DNA of 28,259 nt from CAYVTV01 sp964563105 (GCA_964563105.1 CAZLXM010000047.1:1-28259), one strand, 5' to 3'; numbered from the stretch's first letter, positions 9,059 through 17,499 are shown. Notes: generated from the letters alone by a model not told the origin. Made by a program: numbers and translations.

Positions 9059-10585
9059 TTATCTTGGATTTGCTTTCATTAGTTCATTTGCCGACCTTTC
9101 TTTTTCAGGTATTTGCAACACATATCTTAAATCATCTCCTGCAAGGAAAACAGTTACGGGTCCGTTAACATGTTCAACAGGAATTTTAAAGCGTTTTAAA
9201 TCGAACCACCTGAATCCTTCATAACAAAACTCAAATCTTCGCTCCCTTATAATGCGTTCGAGAATAAATACCGGCGATCCCGAAAACATAGCTGGTGTAA
9301 GGGGAGTGTAAGTTTCATAACGATATTGTAAAATCCTGTTCAAATCTTTGAGCGCATTGATAATGTCAGGGTTTTCTTTTCGTACTAAAGCTTCAGCCCT
9401 GTTAAGTAAAACTTCCTCAACCGTAAACAATGCCACGTTTGAATATTGTTGTCCGTCTTTATACTGACCGAATAATTTTGTGGAATGCCAGTTAATATTT
9501 GTGTTATCATTAAACACAAAAAGATTTCCCCTTAAATCTCCATTGAGGAATCCGGTACGGAATTCATTTGCATAAAATCCGTTTACAGGATATGAATTCC
9601 ATTCTAATGTTTTGTTCATAAGTAATATATTTTCTTTCCTTGAAGAACAATAATCTTTTTCGAAACCCTCAAAGTCATTTGTATCAAAATAGTCATGATA
9701 ATCTTTAATAAGATTTCTTACAGTACTTTTCACCCTGAGTACTGAATCACTGTATTGAACGCATTTTTCCCATTCCCCTGTAAATAAATAATATCTTGAC
9801 ATGAATGCATAACCTGTCTCTCTGCTAAAGTGGTATTTTGCAAAATCGCTATTTTCATCTCCGATCAATTGCAGGCCCTGAAGTGCATCTTTTTCGACCT
9901 GATCATAAACATAGGCCAGGTTGTCCCTCTTATAATGCACAATACCTTTTTTTTCTGTTTCAACTACGTATGCAATGCCCAAATCCTGCATGGCAGAAGA
10001 AGCTTCATATTGTCGTGAAAAAAGATTTACCAGCATGAAGTGGCAATAAGCCCTGATTAAAAGAGCTTCTCCTTTTATTTTCCTTTTTGAAAACTCATTA
10101 CCCTCTGCATTATCAATACCTTCCAACACTACATTTGATACATATATGGAATGATAATAATTGTCCCAGGCAAATTCCGGCCCTATTGGAAGGTTAAGAA
10201 TATATTGATCTGACCATAAATATAAGGGTTTGAACCATGACACTAATGTGCCTGAGTTTAAAGTGCTATAATCATAAAAACGATAGTTATCTGACATGAT
10301 CTCGGTAAATAAATGCCAGGCTTCAGGATATGCTCCCGTTAATGCTGCATAAAAGTCATCAACAGTTTTAAGCTCAATACGGTTATCGGGATTTTCTTCA
10401 AGATATTTTTCACATCCCTGTAGAAAAAATATAATGCTCAGAATAACCGAAAACAATGGAAATAACCAAAAATTGATTTGTTTTTTTGCTTTTGTTTGTT
10501 TTCCGGAAATCAATGTAGTTTTTTTTAAATTTTTATCAGTCATCCCGGCTTCTTTTAAACTCCATATATATTTTAAGTTATCCAT
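9059..10585 (-). CDS. SusD/RagB family nutrient-binding outer-membrane lipoprotein
   Basis: This is the surface substrate-binding lid that pairs with the SusC channel encoded 14 bases upstream. It has 508 residues from ATG 10585. ATG 10543 (MTDKNLKK) is an alternative, and both leave an unusually long basic stretch before the hydrophobic core and lipobox LQGC (Cys58). Family marks include CEKYLEENPDNRI right after the lipid Cys, TVDDFYAALTGAY, KGEALLIRAYCHFMLVNLFS (the conserved TPR-like helix pair), VLLNRAEALVR and the C-terminal IIRERRFEFCYEGFRWFDLK. Length and motif order are normal for SusD. The ligand cannot be predicted from sequence. Confidence 0.96.
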   Translation of the reverse strand: MDNLKYIWSLKEAGMTDKNLKKTTLISGKQTKAKKQINFWLFPLFSVILSIIFFLQGCEKYLEENPDNRIELKTVDDFYAALTGAYPEAWHLFTEIMSDNYRFYDYSTLNSGTLVSWFKPLYLWSDQYILNLPIGPEFAWDNYYHSIYVSNVVLEGIDNAEGNEFSKRKIKGEALLIRAYCHFMLVNLFSRQYEASSAMQDLGIAYVVETEKKGIVHYKRDNLAYVYDQVEKDALQGLQLIGDENSDFAKYHFSRETGYAFMSRYYLFTGEWEKCVQYSDSVLRVKSTVRNLIKDYHDYFDTNDFEGFEKDYCSSRKENILLMNKTLEWNSYPVNGFYANEFRTGFLNGDLRGNLFVFNDNTNINWHSTKLFGQYKDGQQYSNVALFTVEEVLLNRAEALVRKENPDIINALKDLNRILQYRYETYTPLTPAMFSGSPVFILERIIRERRFEFCYEGFRWFDLKRFKIPVEHVNGPVTVFLAGDDLRYVLQIPEKERSANELMKANPR

Positions 10586-10599
10586 CTCAATCCATTATT

Positions 10600-13500
10600 T
10601 TAAAAATTCAGCTTAAGGCCCAATGAAACGGACTTAGGCGCCGGTATGCTGATTCCTGTGGTTATTGCTTCCGGATCCTGGCCATTAAGCCGCGGGGCAG
10701 CCCACAAGTATAAGTTTTGGCACTGTATCTGCATCCGGGCCCCTCTGATTTTTACTTTTTGCAATAAATTTTCCGGAAAAATATATGATAATGTGATATT
10801 CCGTAATCTGGCATAAGATCCGTCCACAACTCGTATATCACTACGATTATAGAAAGTAGCAGGTGCCAGGTTGTTGGATGTAAGCCTGTCGCGTTGTTCT
10901 TTATCAAGTACAACCGGAATTGTTGTATAATTTTCATCACCAGGCACCTGCCAGCGATAAACCAGGTCTTTATCAAGTGCCTGGGTATCATCGTAGTAAT
11001 AGTCAAATATAGGCCGTAGCCTGATTATATTTCCGAAACTATAAGTTATAAGGAATGACAGTTCAAGATTTTTATAGCTGATACTATTTGTTAATCCGCC
11101 GGTTGCAACAGGGTCGCGTGGCCCTTCATATTTAAGCATATCTATATCTCTTGAAAACTGATCGATGATCAATGTCTTATTGCCATTTGTGTCATAAAAC
11201 AAGGGTTCTCCAAAATTGTTTAATCCTGCAAAACGGAATGAATACATGCCATTAACCGGCTTGCCTTTCAAAGCTGCACCTTCCTGTACTGTAAGTTCGT
11301 TAACGGTAGGATTAAAATAAGCATTGAGTATTGTATTTTTATTATATCCGAATGTAAAAATTGTATTCCATCGGATATATTGGGTAGTGAGATTAGTCGT
11401 ATTCAATGTTATATCCACTCCTGTATTTTTCATATCAGCAAAATTTATAAATTTAGAAGTGAACCCGCTTTCCCTGGGGGACTCTACATTACCTATCAAA
11501 TCGAAATTATACCGGTGGTAATATTCAATTGAAAGTGAATGGTTTTTGAAAAATCCAATTTCAAGGGCAGCATTTAACATATATTCTTTTTCCCATTGCA
11601 AGTCAGCATTCTCAGGTGAATAAATGGATATTATCCGTTCGTTGTCATTTCCGTCAAAACGGGTGGTTGAACGATAATATGCCAGTAATGAGGGACTGCC
11701 CAATCCGCCGACATTTCCTCTTAAGCCGTAAGAAGTTCTAAGTTTCAGAAAATCAATGGATGTGAAATTTTTTAAAAAATCCTCTTCATGGATGTTCCAG
11801 CTTGCACCCAATACCCATGTGGGAAGGAAACGGAATCTTTGTGATTTCCCTAATCTGTTTGAACCGTCAGAACGGATTGAGAATGAAAGGTTATATAATG
11901 TTTTATAGGAATAAGCTATATTGGAATAAATAGCAAAATCGTTATAATTATATATATCCGAACGATAATAGGCATTACCATCAGTTAGTAAATCGCGTTT
12001 TATTGCCCTGTAATCCGGATAAGCATTACGACCTTTTGAAAGGTCAAATCCCCAGCCGGTAAATTCGGTATCGCTATATATCTTCTGCCTGAATTCTGTA
12101 CCTGCAAGTACGTCGAAATAATGTATCCCTGCCAGTGCCGGCTTCCAGTTAAGCGAGTTTCTCATTGTATAAAATTTTGCGGTAGTGGTTTGTGGAATAA
12201 GGAACCCGCCGGTTTCCAGAACCGAAACAGGATTTTGGTTATCATCATCGGGGTCGTTATATAAGCGGCTGTTCTGCCGCCGAATTTCTTCATTATAAGC
12301 AGCACGAAAACTTTCTGCGTAGTTTGAGTTTTCGGTAATAATATGTTCAAGTCCTGTTGATGAATAACGTGCAGAATAAATTCCAAGATAATTGAGCTTA
12401 GGGCTGAGTTTAAATGTGATATCTGATTGAAGTTTCATGTCAATTGCATCCACATTAATATAATTATTCCTTATTTCGTTTAATATGTTAAATGGAGCAA
12501 AATCCTTTTTATAATATTCGAGGCTTCCGTTATCATCATAAGGCCTCATGGCACGACTGGTATTAATTGCATAGATGTATGGATTAACATCGTATTCCCT
12601 GCTTGTTATTCCATTTTTAATTTCACTTTCTGAACTTCCGAAAATTCGCTGGTCACGTATTGAACCGCTGAGGATCGTTCCTATTGTCAGGCGGTTGGAA
12701 ACAGCAAAGTTGGCACGCATATTTGCTGTATAGCGCTTAACATGCTGGCCTGCAGTTTGTCCGTCATCATTATAATAACTGCCCGAAAAATAGTATTGTG
12801 CTTTATCATCTCCCGAACTTAAACTCAGGCTATGCTCCTGAACCAGAGAATTCCTGAACAATACATCAAACCAGTCAGTATTATTCAGCTTGTATTTTCT
12901 GACATTTTCTTCAAAATCGTCAAGCCATGTGTTTCCCTGTTCAGGGTCTTTAGCGGCAAGATCTGCGAGAAGCTTTCCATATGCTCCATATTTCCTGTTC
13001 AGGTCACTAAAATCTATCAGATTTTTTGCGTACTGTTCCTCGGAAAATTCCATTCTCTCTTTTGAGTTCATCACATTGAAGTCATAAATGGAAGGTTTAA
13101 AGATCAGAGTGGAATTTGCATCATAGTTGACGTTTATAGCACCTTTTTTACCTTTTTTTGTAGTAATTACTATGACCCCGTTTACCGCCTGCGTGCCATA
13201 CATGGCTGTAGCAGAGGCATCTTTGAGTATCTGTATTTCTTCAATGTCATTTGGATTAAGTCCGCTGATGGCCGAGCTCAGAATGGTTGCCGGATCACCC
13301 GAATAAAGCTGATTGGGATTAATATTAACAGGATCTTCCAGCACTATACCGTCAACAACCCATAATGGCTCCTGGTTACCACTGATAGATGAACTGCCTC
13401 TTATCCTTATTTTTACTTTTGTGCCGAAAGTGCCGGAAACATTTTCAACAGCTACTCCCGCAACTACTCCTTGGATCATACGGCTGACATCCGGAACACC

Positions 13501-13914
13501 AATTTGCTGAAGGCGGGCTGAATCCAATCGTGCAACAGATCCGGTAAATGTACGTTTGTCAACAGTTTGATATCCTGTAATTACAACCTCATCAATTGCT
13601 TTTGCCGATTCTTTAAGAACTACATTGAGCTCCTGGCTTTTGTCAATTTTAAATTCCTGCGGTTCCATCCCCAGAAAGGAAAATATAATGACGTTTTTGT
13701 CAGCACTTATCTTTATTATGTATCTTCCATTAATATCTGTGATTTCTCCTAATGTTGTGCCTTTAACCGTTATGGCAGCTCCCGGTAAAGGATTGCCATT
13801 TATATCCGTAACTTTCCCGCTAACCGTAAAAGACTGTATCAGATCCTGGGCAAAATTATACGGTATAAAACAAAAATTAAAAATGGTAAGTACAAAGAAT
13901 ATAAATCGTTTCAC
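10600..13914 (-). CDS. SusC/RagA family TonB-linked outer-membrane transporter
   Basis: This is a TonB-dependent channel that imports large nutrients with its SusD lid. It has 1104 residues. Signal peptide at 1-22 (ends NFAQ). A carboxypeptidase-D-like regulatory beta-sandwich lies at about 28-98 (SGKVTDINGNPLPGAAITVK, then GEITDINGRY). Next comes the SusC signature DEVVITGYQTVDKR, then the plug with RIRGSSSISGNQEPLWVVDG and ILKDASATAMYGTQAVNGVI. A long beta-barrel ends in SVSLGLKLNF with a terminal Phe as expected for outer-membrane proteins. There is no STN domain, so direct signalling to an anti-sigma factor is not expected. It starts 10 bases after the repeat-protein gene and precedes susD by 14 bases. 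Confidence 0.97.
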   Translation of the reverse strand: MKRFIFFVLTIFNFCFIPYNFAQDLIQSFTVSGKVTDINGNPLPGAAITVKGTTLGEITDINGRYIIKISADKNVIIFSFLGMEPQEFKIDKSQELNVVLKESAKAIDEVVITGYQTVDKRTFTGSVARLDSARLQQIGVPDVSRMIQGVVAGVAVENVSGTFGTKVKIRIRGSSSISGNQEPLWVVDGIVLEDPVNINPNQLYSGDPATILSSAISGLNPNDIEEIQILKDASATAMYGTQAVNGVIVITTKKGKKGAINVNYDANSTLIFKPSIYDFNVMNSKERMEFSEEQYAKNLIDFSDLNRKYGAYGKLLADLAAKDPEQGNTWLDDFEENVRKYKLNNTDWFDVLFRNSLVQEHSLSLSSGDDKAQYYFSGSYYNDDGQTAGQHVKRYTANMRANFAVSNRLTIGTILSGSIRDQRIFGSSESEIKNGITSREYDVNPYIYAINTSRAMRPYDDNGSLEYYKKDFAPFNILNEIRNNYINVDAIDMKLQSDITFKLSPKLNYLGIYSARYSSTGLEHIITENSNYAESFRAAYNEEIRRQNSRLYNDPDDDNQNPVSVLETGGFLIPQTTTAKFYTMRNSLNWKPALAGIHYFDVLAGTEFRQKIYSDTEFTGWGFDLSKGRNAYPDYRAIKRDLLTDGNAYYRSDIYNYNDFAIYSNIAYSYKTLYNLSFSIRSDGSNRLGKSQRFRFLPTWVLGASWNIHEEDFLKNFTSIDFLKLRTSYGLRGNVGGLGSPSLLAYYRSTTRFDGNDNERIISIYSPENADLQWEKEYMLNAALEIGFFKNHSLSIEYYHRYNFDLIGNVESPRESGFTSKFINFADMKNTGVDITLNTTNLTTQYIRWNTIFTFGYNKNTILNAYFNPTVNELTVQEGAALKGKPVNGMYSFRFAGLNNFGEPLFYDTNGNKTLIIDQFSRDIDMLKYEGPRDPVATGGLTNSISYKNLELSFLITYSFGNIIRLRPIFDYYYDDTQALDKDLVYRWQVPGDENYTTIPVVLDKEQRDRLTSNNLAPATFYNRSDIRVVDGSYARLRNITLSYIFPENLLQKVKIRGARMQIQCQNLYLWAAPRLNGQDPEAITTGISIPAPKSVSLGLKLNF

Positions 13915-13924
13915 ACTGTCTGAC

Positions 13925-15697
13925 TTAGTATTTCATTATCTTAATAATCGATTTTCCTGCTTTAGAGTTTATTTCTGCAAAATAAATCCCTTTTTGTAAA
14001 TGCGAAAAATCTATTGTCATTATTATATCACTTAAGTCTGTTTCGTATATAATACGCCCGCTTAAATCAATAATTTTTAATATTGATGGTGATACGGTGC
14101 TGCTAATATTTTCGATATTTATAATATCAGTAAAAGGTACAGGATATAATTTAAAAGCACCCGAAAGATCTGCATTTTTAACAGAAACCAATCCTGACCA
14201 ATAATATACAGTCTTTTGACGGTTTCTCCACTCAGAAATATCCGGGTCCCATTCTTGTAATATTGTTTGCTTTATATCCTTTTCTTTGTTTGGGTAAAAG
14301 GTATTTAAAACTCTGATACCTTCAGTAAATTTGTTTAATGAGGCATCCCATATTTTTTCAAAATGCTCGGTGTTATCTCCATCCTCATCATACAGATCAT
14401 AGTATCCGGTTTCATATATGTTTAAAGAGCTGTTCCAGAAGTCATGCTGTTCTGCTGTAAGATAACCAGATGCATCAATATGATAAGTAATTAGCATATC
14501 TTTTTCCCATTTTGAAGTATTTACATCCCAATTATTGAACTCAATTGTTACTTTGTTACTCTGATAAGTGTAAACTTCCCTGTAAACATTTATCCATGCA
14601 TTCCCGTTCCAGTTTTCTTCAAGATATTGCAGTATAAAACCCTGTGCATTATATGAGTAAACAATTCTCATAGAATCAGTCCAGGAATCAACATCCCATT
14701 TTTGTGTAAGATTTGATGAGATACGGAATTGACTGTTATAACTGATGACCTTATTGTACTTATTAACCCATGCTGATAGTTCGTTATCCCATTGTTTAAA
14801 TAAAATATTTGTCACATTTCCCAATGTATTGTAATTTCTTCCGATCTCATAATCATTGATCCAAATATTAGCTATGGTATCCCAGATCCTTCCGGTTTCT
14901 GTTAATAAATCACCATATTCTGAATAGGAATATTCAATGATATGGTCATTGATCCATTCTGTTTCCTTCCATATTTTTTGAGTGTTTCTGGTAATTTGAC
15001 TATTTGAATAATTGATTTCTGTTCTGACTGCATTTTTCCATACATTTGAAGCTGGTTCCCAATACTGTAATATTTCTACAGAGAGGAGGGTGTCATTTAA
15101 ATAACTTGAAGCAATCCTGTATCCTCCGGTAAATTGTTCAGTTGCATCGTTCCAGGTTTTAGAATACATTTCAATGTTTTTACCGGAAGAGTTATATTCT
15201 TCAAAATATGCCGGAAGCCATTGGATACTGGAGTTTTGCCAGAAATAGTCAGTTTCTTTTTTGAGTCGGCCGGAATTGAAATACTCTAAAACACGTTTAC
15301 TGTAATTTGTCCACAAGCTGTCGGGCCGGATCAGCTTTTCCTGTAAAATCTCTATTGATGTGATATCGAAGGAATAATAGTTGCGGCGCTTCAATAACCA
15401 GTCGGCATCCTCCCATTCATAAATATATGCTGAATCGGATGAGCCGGCATTAATCTCTGATAAAGATTTATAGGAAAAAGCAGCATCAAGCTTTTTTTTA
15501 TTTTCTTGAATATTCCGAAGAACTGTTTCATGATTTAACAAAAAGCTTCTTTCGGGGAAATCCGGTTTACTGTTTAATTCCTTTAATCGTTTTTCAGTAA
15601 GGTCATTTACCCGTATCCTGTTATCCTGGGCTTTTATGATGATCCCCGGAACGAGAAGAATGAATATTAAGTAATAACAGTGTATATTTTTTTTCAT
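13925..15697 (-). CDS. T9SS-exported protein with about twelve 30-residue Trp/Tyr repeats
   Basis: This is a secreted protein of 590 residues, apparently first in the SusCD operon. An N-terminal signal peptide ends near IIIKAQ. Residues about 143-500 form a tandem array in which a Trp recurs at about 153, 182, 213, 243, 272, 303, 334, 363, 390, 421, 450 and 483, a period of 27-33. Each unit is roughly W-D/N-x(5-7)-W/Y/F-x-N followed by a Tyr-rich strand pair, similar to YD-like beta-hairpin repeats. The last about 75 residues are a type IX secretion sorting domain (KLYPVPFTDIINIEN, IDLSGRIIYETD, LQKGIYFAEINS, ending KIMKY). It should therefore be exported and attached to the surface or released. 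Its place 10 bases before susC suggests a substrate-binding role, which is inference. No enzyme motif is visible. Confidence 0.88.
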   Translation of the reverse strand: MKKNIHCYYLIFILLVPGIIIKAQDNRIRVNDLTEKRLKELNSKPDFPERSFLLNHETVLRNIQENKKKLDAAFSYKSLSEINAGSSDSAYIYEWEDADWLLKRRNYYSFDITSIEILQEKLIRPDSLWTNYSKRVLEYFNSGRLKKETDYFWQNSSIQWLPAYFEEYNSSGKNIEMYSKTWNDATEQFTGGYRIASSYLNDTLLSVEILQYWEPASNVWKNAVRTEINYSNSQITRNTQKIWKETEWINDHIIEYSYSEYGDLLTETGRIWDTIANIWINDYEIGRNYNTLGNVTNILFKQWDNELSAWVNKYNKVISYNSQFRISSNLTQKWDVDSWTDSMRIVYSYNAQGFILQYLEENWNGNAWINVYREVYTYQSNKVTIEFNNWDVNTSKWEKDMLITYHIDASGYLTAEQHDFWNSSLNIYETGYYDLYDEDGDNTEHFEKIWDASLNKFTEGIRVLNTFYPNKEKDIKQTILQEWDPDISEWRNRQKTVYYWSGLVSVKNADLSGAFKLYPVPFTDIINIENISSTVSPSILKIIDLSGRIIYETDLSDIIMTIDFSHLQKGIYFAEINSKAGKSIIKIMKY

Positions 15698-15756
15698 AGT
15701 AGCATATCTTTTTAAACTTAATTTGAACCGTAATTTATAATAAATTTTCAGAAAAA

Positions 15757-15783
15757 TACGACTTATTTTTGAAAAATATCGTA
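15757..15783. promoter_or_regulatory. Imperfect palindrome upstream of the repeat-protein/SusCD operon
   Basis: TACGA and TCGTA close an A/T-rich imperfect palindrome about 60 bases before the first gene of the operon. Minus-strand TATTTTTC boxes, one base off TAnnTTTG, overlap it at 15751-15758 and 15771-15778. It could be an operator or promoter; support is weak. Confidence 0.25.
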
Positions 15784-16310
15784 TACTTTTTTCATTCTGT
15801 GGATTGTGCTGACCGGTGGAAGATAAAAACCGGCTGAAACTTATGATTCAGCAATAAACAAATAGATGATGATATAAAATGCTTATATACTTTATTCAGG
15901 GAAATATATTATGAGTGCATTTTTTGTTGAGCTTATCAGATCACTATTCCTTTGGTATAAGGTAAACATTAATAAAAAATAAAGTGACATTACTGGAATA
16001 TTTTTAAATCAGGGGAATAAAGCAAAAGTAGCTTGCTGATAAAATTGGAGTTTCCAATGTTACATTTTCAAATTGCGTAGCTCTCCATTTCCGGAACAGA
16101 GCAATTAGCTCTCCATATGCTCTTCTTAAATCTTTAAAAAACAGAAAACTATACCCAAATTTAATTCTTGAACAATGTAAAGAAAAATTACTTGTCGAAT
16201 TAAAAATCACAAGGGATAAAACCAAAGGTTCTTTTTTCTTTTTTTCTCTTTTAACCTGGACATATTATCATTTTCTTAAAAACCTTTTACTGTGAATTCG
16301 ACGTCATTCA

Positions 16311-16421
16311 CTAAACTCTTAATCCGGATTGCAAAAGTCTCATGCCAAATTTTCCTTTAACGGTAACTTTTTTATCGGCTAAAGCATCTGAATCATTCTC
16401 AGTTAATTCGTAGGATAAGGC
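16311..16421 (-). pseudogene. Degenerate coding fragment
   Basis: The minus strand carries an open stretch of about 36 codons ending at TAG (plus 16311-16313). It reads YELTENDSDALADKKVTVKG and then KFGMRLLQSGLRV, with ordinary protein composition. It has no start codon and is bounded upstream by stop codons in its frame. It looks like the last piece of a lost gene, but I cannot assign a family and it may be chance. Confidence 0.25.
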
Positions 16422-16425
16422 TTAC

Positions 16426-16449
16426 TATCACAACAGCCGAACTGTGATA
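16426..16449. repeat. Inverted repeat upstream of the MNT/HEPN genes
   Basis: TATCACA (16426-16432) and TGTGATA (16443-16449) form a perfect 7-base inverted repeat with a 10-base spacer, centred about 70 bases before the MNT start. Toxin-antitoxin genes are often autoregulated through such operators; that role here is inference. Confidence 0.3.
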
Positions 16450-16496
16450 AACAATGCTAAGAAAATCAACTACTTCTATAATAAGCAGAAAATTCA

Positions 16497-16504
16497 TATA
16501 TTTG
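16497..16504 (+). promoter_or_regulatory. Putative -7 promoter box for the MNT gene
   Basis: TATATTTG matches TAnnTTTG and ends 4 bases before ATG 16509. If used, transcription would begin at or next to the start codon, giving a leaderless mRNA. It may be chance. Confidence 0.35.
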
Positions 16505-16508
16505 CTTT

Positions 16509-16799
16509 ATGATCAATAAAGACGAAATGTTATCTCGTTTGAGAGATTTAAAACCAATCCTTTACAGAGATTATGCTGTCAAGAAAATAGGAATATTTGG
16601 TTCCTTTTCCGATAATACTTTCAATGATGAGAGTGATATTGATATTATTGTTGAACTTGAGAGACCTATTGGGTGGAAGTTTTTCTCACTAGAATTATAT
16701 CTTGAAAATATTTTCAATAGAAAAATTGATCTGGTTACAAAGAATGCACTTAAGGAACAAATTAAAGATTCTATTATGAAACAGGTCAATTACGTTTAA
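16509..16799 (+). CDS. MNT-domain nucleotidyltransferase, MntA-like antitoxin
   Basis: This is a small (96-residue) minimal nucleotidyltransferase of the type paired with HEPN toxins. In studied pairs MntA neutralises HepT by transferring AMP to it. The catalytic signature is complete: GSF at 31-33 followed by ESDIDIIVEL with Asp43 and Asp45, and a third acidic residue in KIDLVT at about 74. The start at ATG 16509 gives the usual N-terminus and the C-terminus NYV fits the family, so the gene appears intact. Its stop overlaps the ATG of the HEPN gene (16799) by one base, the usual coupling of such pairs. The partner is broken, so this may be an orphan antitoxin. Confidence 0.88.
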   Translation: MINKDEMLSRLRDLKPILYRDYAVKKIGIFGSFSDNTFNDESDIDIIVELERPIGWKFFSLELYLENIFNRKIDLVTKNALKEQIKDSIMKQVNYV

Positions 16800-17054
16800 T
16801 GAAAAAGAAAGACCGGACATACAAGGTTATTCCTAATGGACATGTTATTGTCCATGAATAGAATTGCTGAATATATAAAAGGATTAAATTTTAACGGGTT
16901 TAAACTTGACTATAAAACTATCGATGCAGTTATTAGAAATTTTGAGGTTATTGGGGAAGCTTCCAAAAACATTTCCAAAGAAATCAAAGACGAATACCCT
17001 ATAGTTCCATGCAGTAGCGGAAACGCTTAGTATACCTCTGCACTTGGGGAGTGG
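16799..17054 (+). pseudogene. HEPN-domain (HepT/DUF86) toxin gene, frameshifted and 3'-eroded
   Basis: ATG 16799 begins MKKKDRTYK and soon hits a stop at 16859-16861. Removing one T near 16827-16828 joins it to the frame at 16836 (MDMLLSMNRIAEYIKGL, then FKLDYKTIDAVIRNFEVIGE), a good match to the first two thirds of HepT/DUF86 proteins. This frame ends at TAG 17028-17030 after DEYPIVPC. In a shifted frame just beyond, NALVYLCTWGV resembles the family's RNxLxHxYFGV. The Arg and His of the HEPN RNase motif are no longer there, and the sequence then runs into the ssrA terminator. The gene therefore has at least two lesions and lacks the active-site segment. It is almost surely inactive unless one lesion is a sequencing error. 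Confidence 0.75.
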
Positions 17055-17055
17055 T

Positions 17056-17088
17056 AAAAAAAGAACCACACTCGTTGGAATGTGGTTC
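17056..17088 (-). terminator. Rho-independent terminator of ssrA
   Basis: On the minus strand GAACCACA and TGTGGTTC form a perfect 8-base-pair stem with a 10-base loop, followed directly by seven T residues. It lies 4 bases after the tmRNA 3' end. Confidence 0.9.
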
Positions 17089-17092
17089 AGGG

Positions 17093-17487
17093 TGGAGCTG
17101 CGGGGACTCGAACCCCGGTCCAAACGAGAAACCCATACGTTTTCTACATGCTTAGTCATTCTTTGATTGTAGGGAACAGGCTGGCGAATGACTACAAACC
17201 CGAACCTTAGTTCCTTAATTTCACCGTTAAACCGGAACCTTTCAACGGCTATCCCTGTTTAGATGGTGCCCCGTATACTATTGCCAACCGGGAGTAAACA
17301 ATAGCGGAACATCCCGTTCCGATACCTTGTACCGGAATTAAGCAAAAAACGCTTGGCGTCTTTTAAGCAGCGAGAGCAAAATTATTATTGCCAATTGTGT
17401 TTTGAGCATTCAGATTAACGGGCTAACACTCAAGGCCCGGCATGCTTACATACCAATTTTACCCGCTGTCAAAACCAAAACAGCCCC
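17093..17487 (-). ncRNA. ssrA: tmRNA (transfer-messenger RNA)
   Basis: This RNA rescues stalled ribosomes and tags the unfinished peptide for degradation. The 5' end GGGGCTG pairs with CAGCTCC near the 3' end to form the acceptor stem (one G-U pair). The T-arm GGTTCGAGTCCCC is conserved. The 5' portion GGGGCTGTTTTGGTTTTGAC is typical of tmRNA. After the discriminator A the DNA reads CCC, so the terminal CCA must be completed enzymatically. The tag frame lies at 17392-17363: resume codon GGC, giving GNNNFALAA and stop, with the FALAA ending recognised by proteases. The length of about 395 is normal. The gene ends against a decayed HEPN gene; ssrA 3' ends are common integration sites, although no att duplication was seen here. 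Confidence 0.97.
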
Positions 17488-17499
17488 TAAAATTCATAA

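Larger units (their letters stand above)
15698..16508. other. Intergenic region with decayed coding traces
   Basis: About 810 bases without a credible intact gene. It holds the palindrome at 15757-15783, a minus-strand coding trace at 16311-16421, an inverted repeat at 16426-16449 and a promoter-like box at 16497-16504. A 73-codon minus-strand frame at 16004-16225 contains a protein-like run (LRRAYGELIALFRKWRA), but I do not recognise it and it has no context. Confidence 0.6.

Noticed and set aside
13925..15697. RHS/YD-repeat toxin
   Set aside because: The repeats are Trp-based and short, and there is no RHS core or toxin domain; the protein ends in a T9SS sorting tail.
16004..16225. 73-codon minus-strand frame as a gene
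   Set aside because: Part of it looks protein-like, but there is no recognisable family, the N-terminus is low complexity and the context is decayed; kept only as a finding.
16836..17030. Intact 64-residue HEPN-like protein starting at ATG 16836
   Set aside because: Homology continues upstream in another frame to ATG 16799 and downstream past the stop, so this is the middle of a broken gene rather than a complete small protein.
17093..17487. tRNA gene at the TTCGAGTCCCC T-arm
   Set aside because: The T-arm belongs to tmRNA: the matching 5' half lies nearly 400 bases away with the tag frame between.
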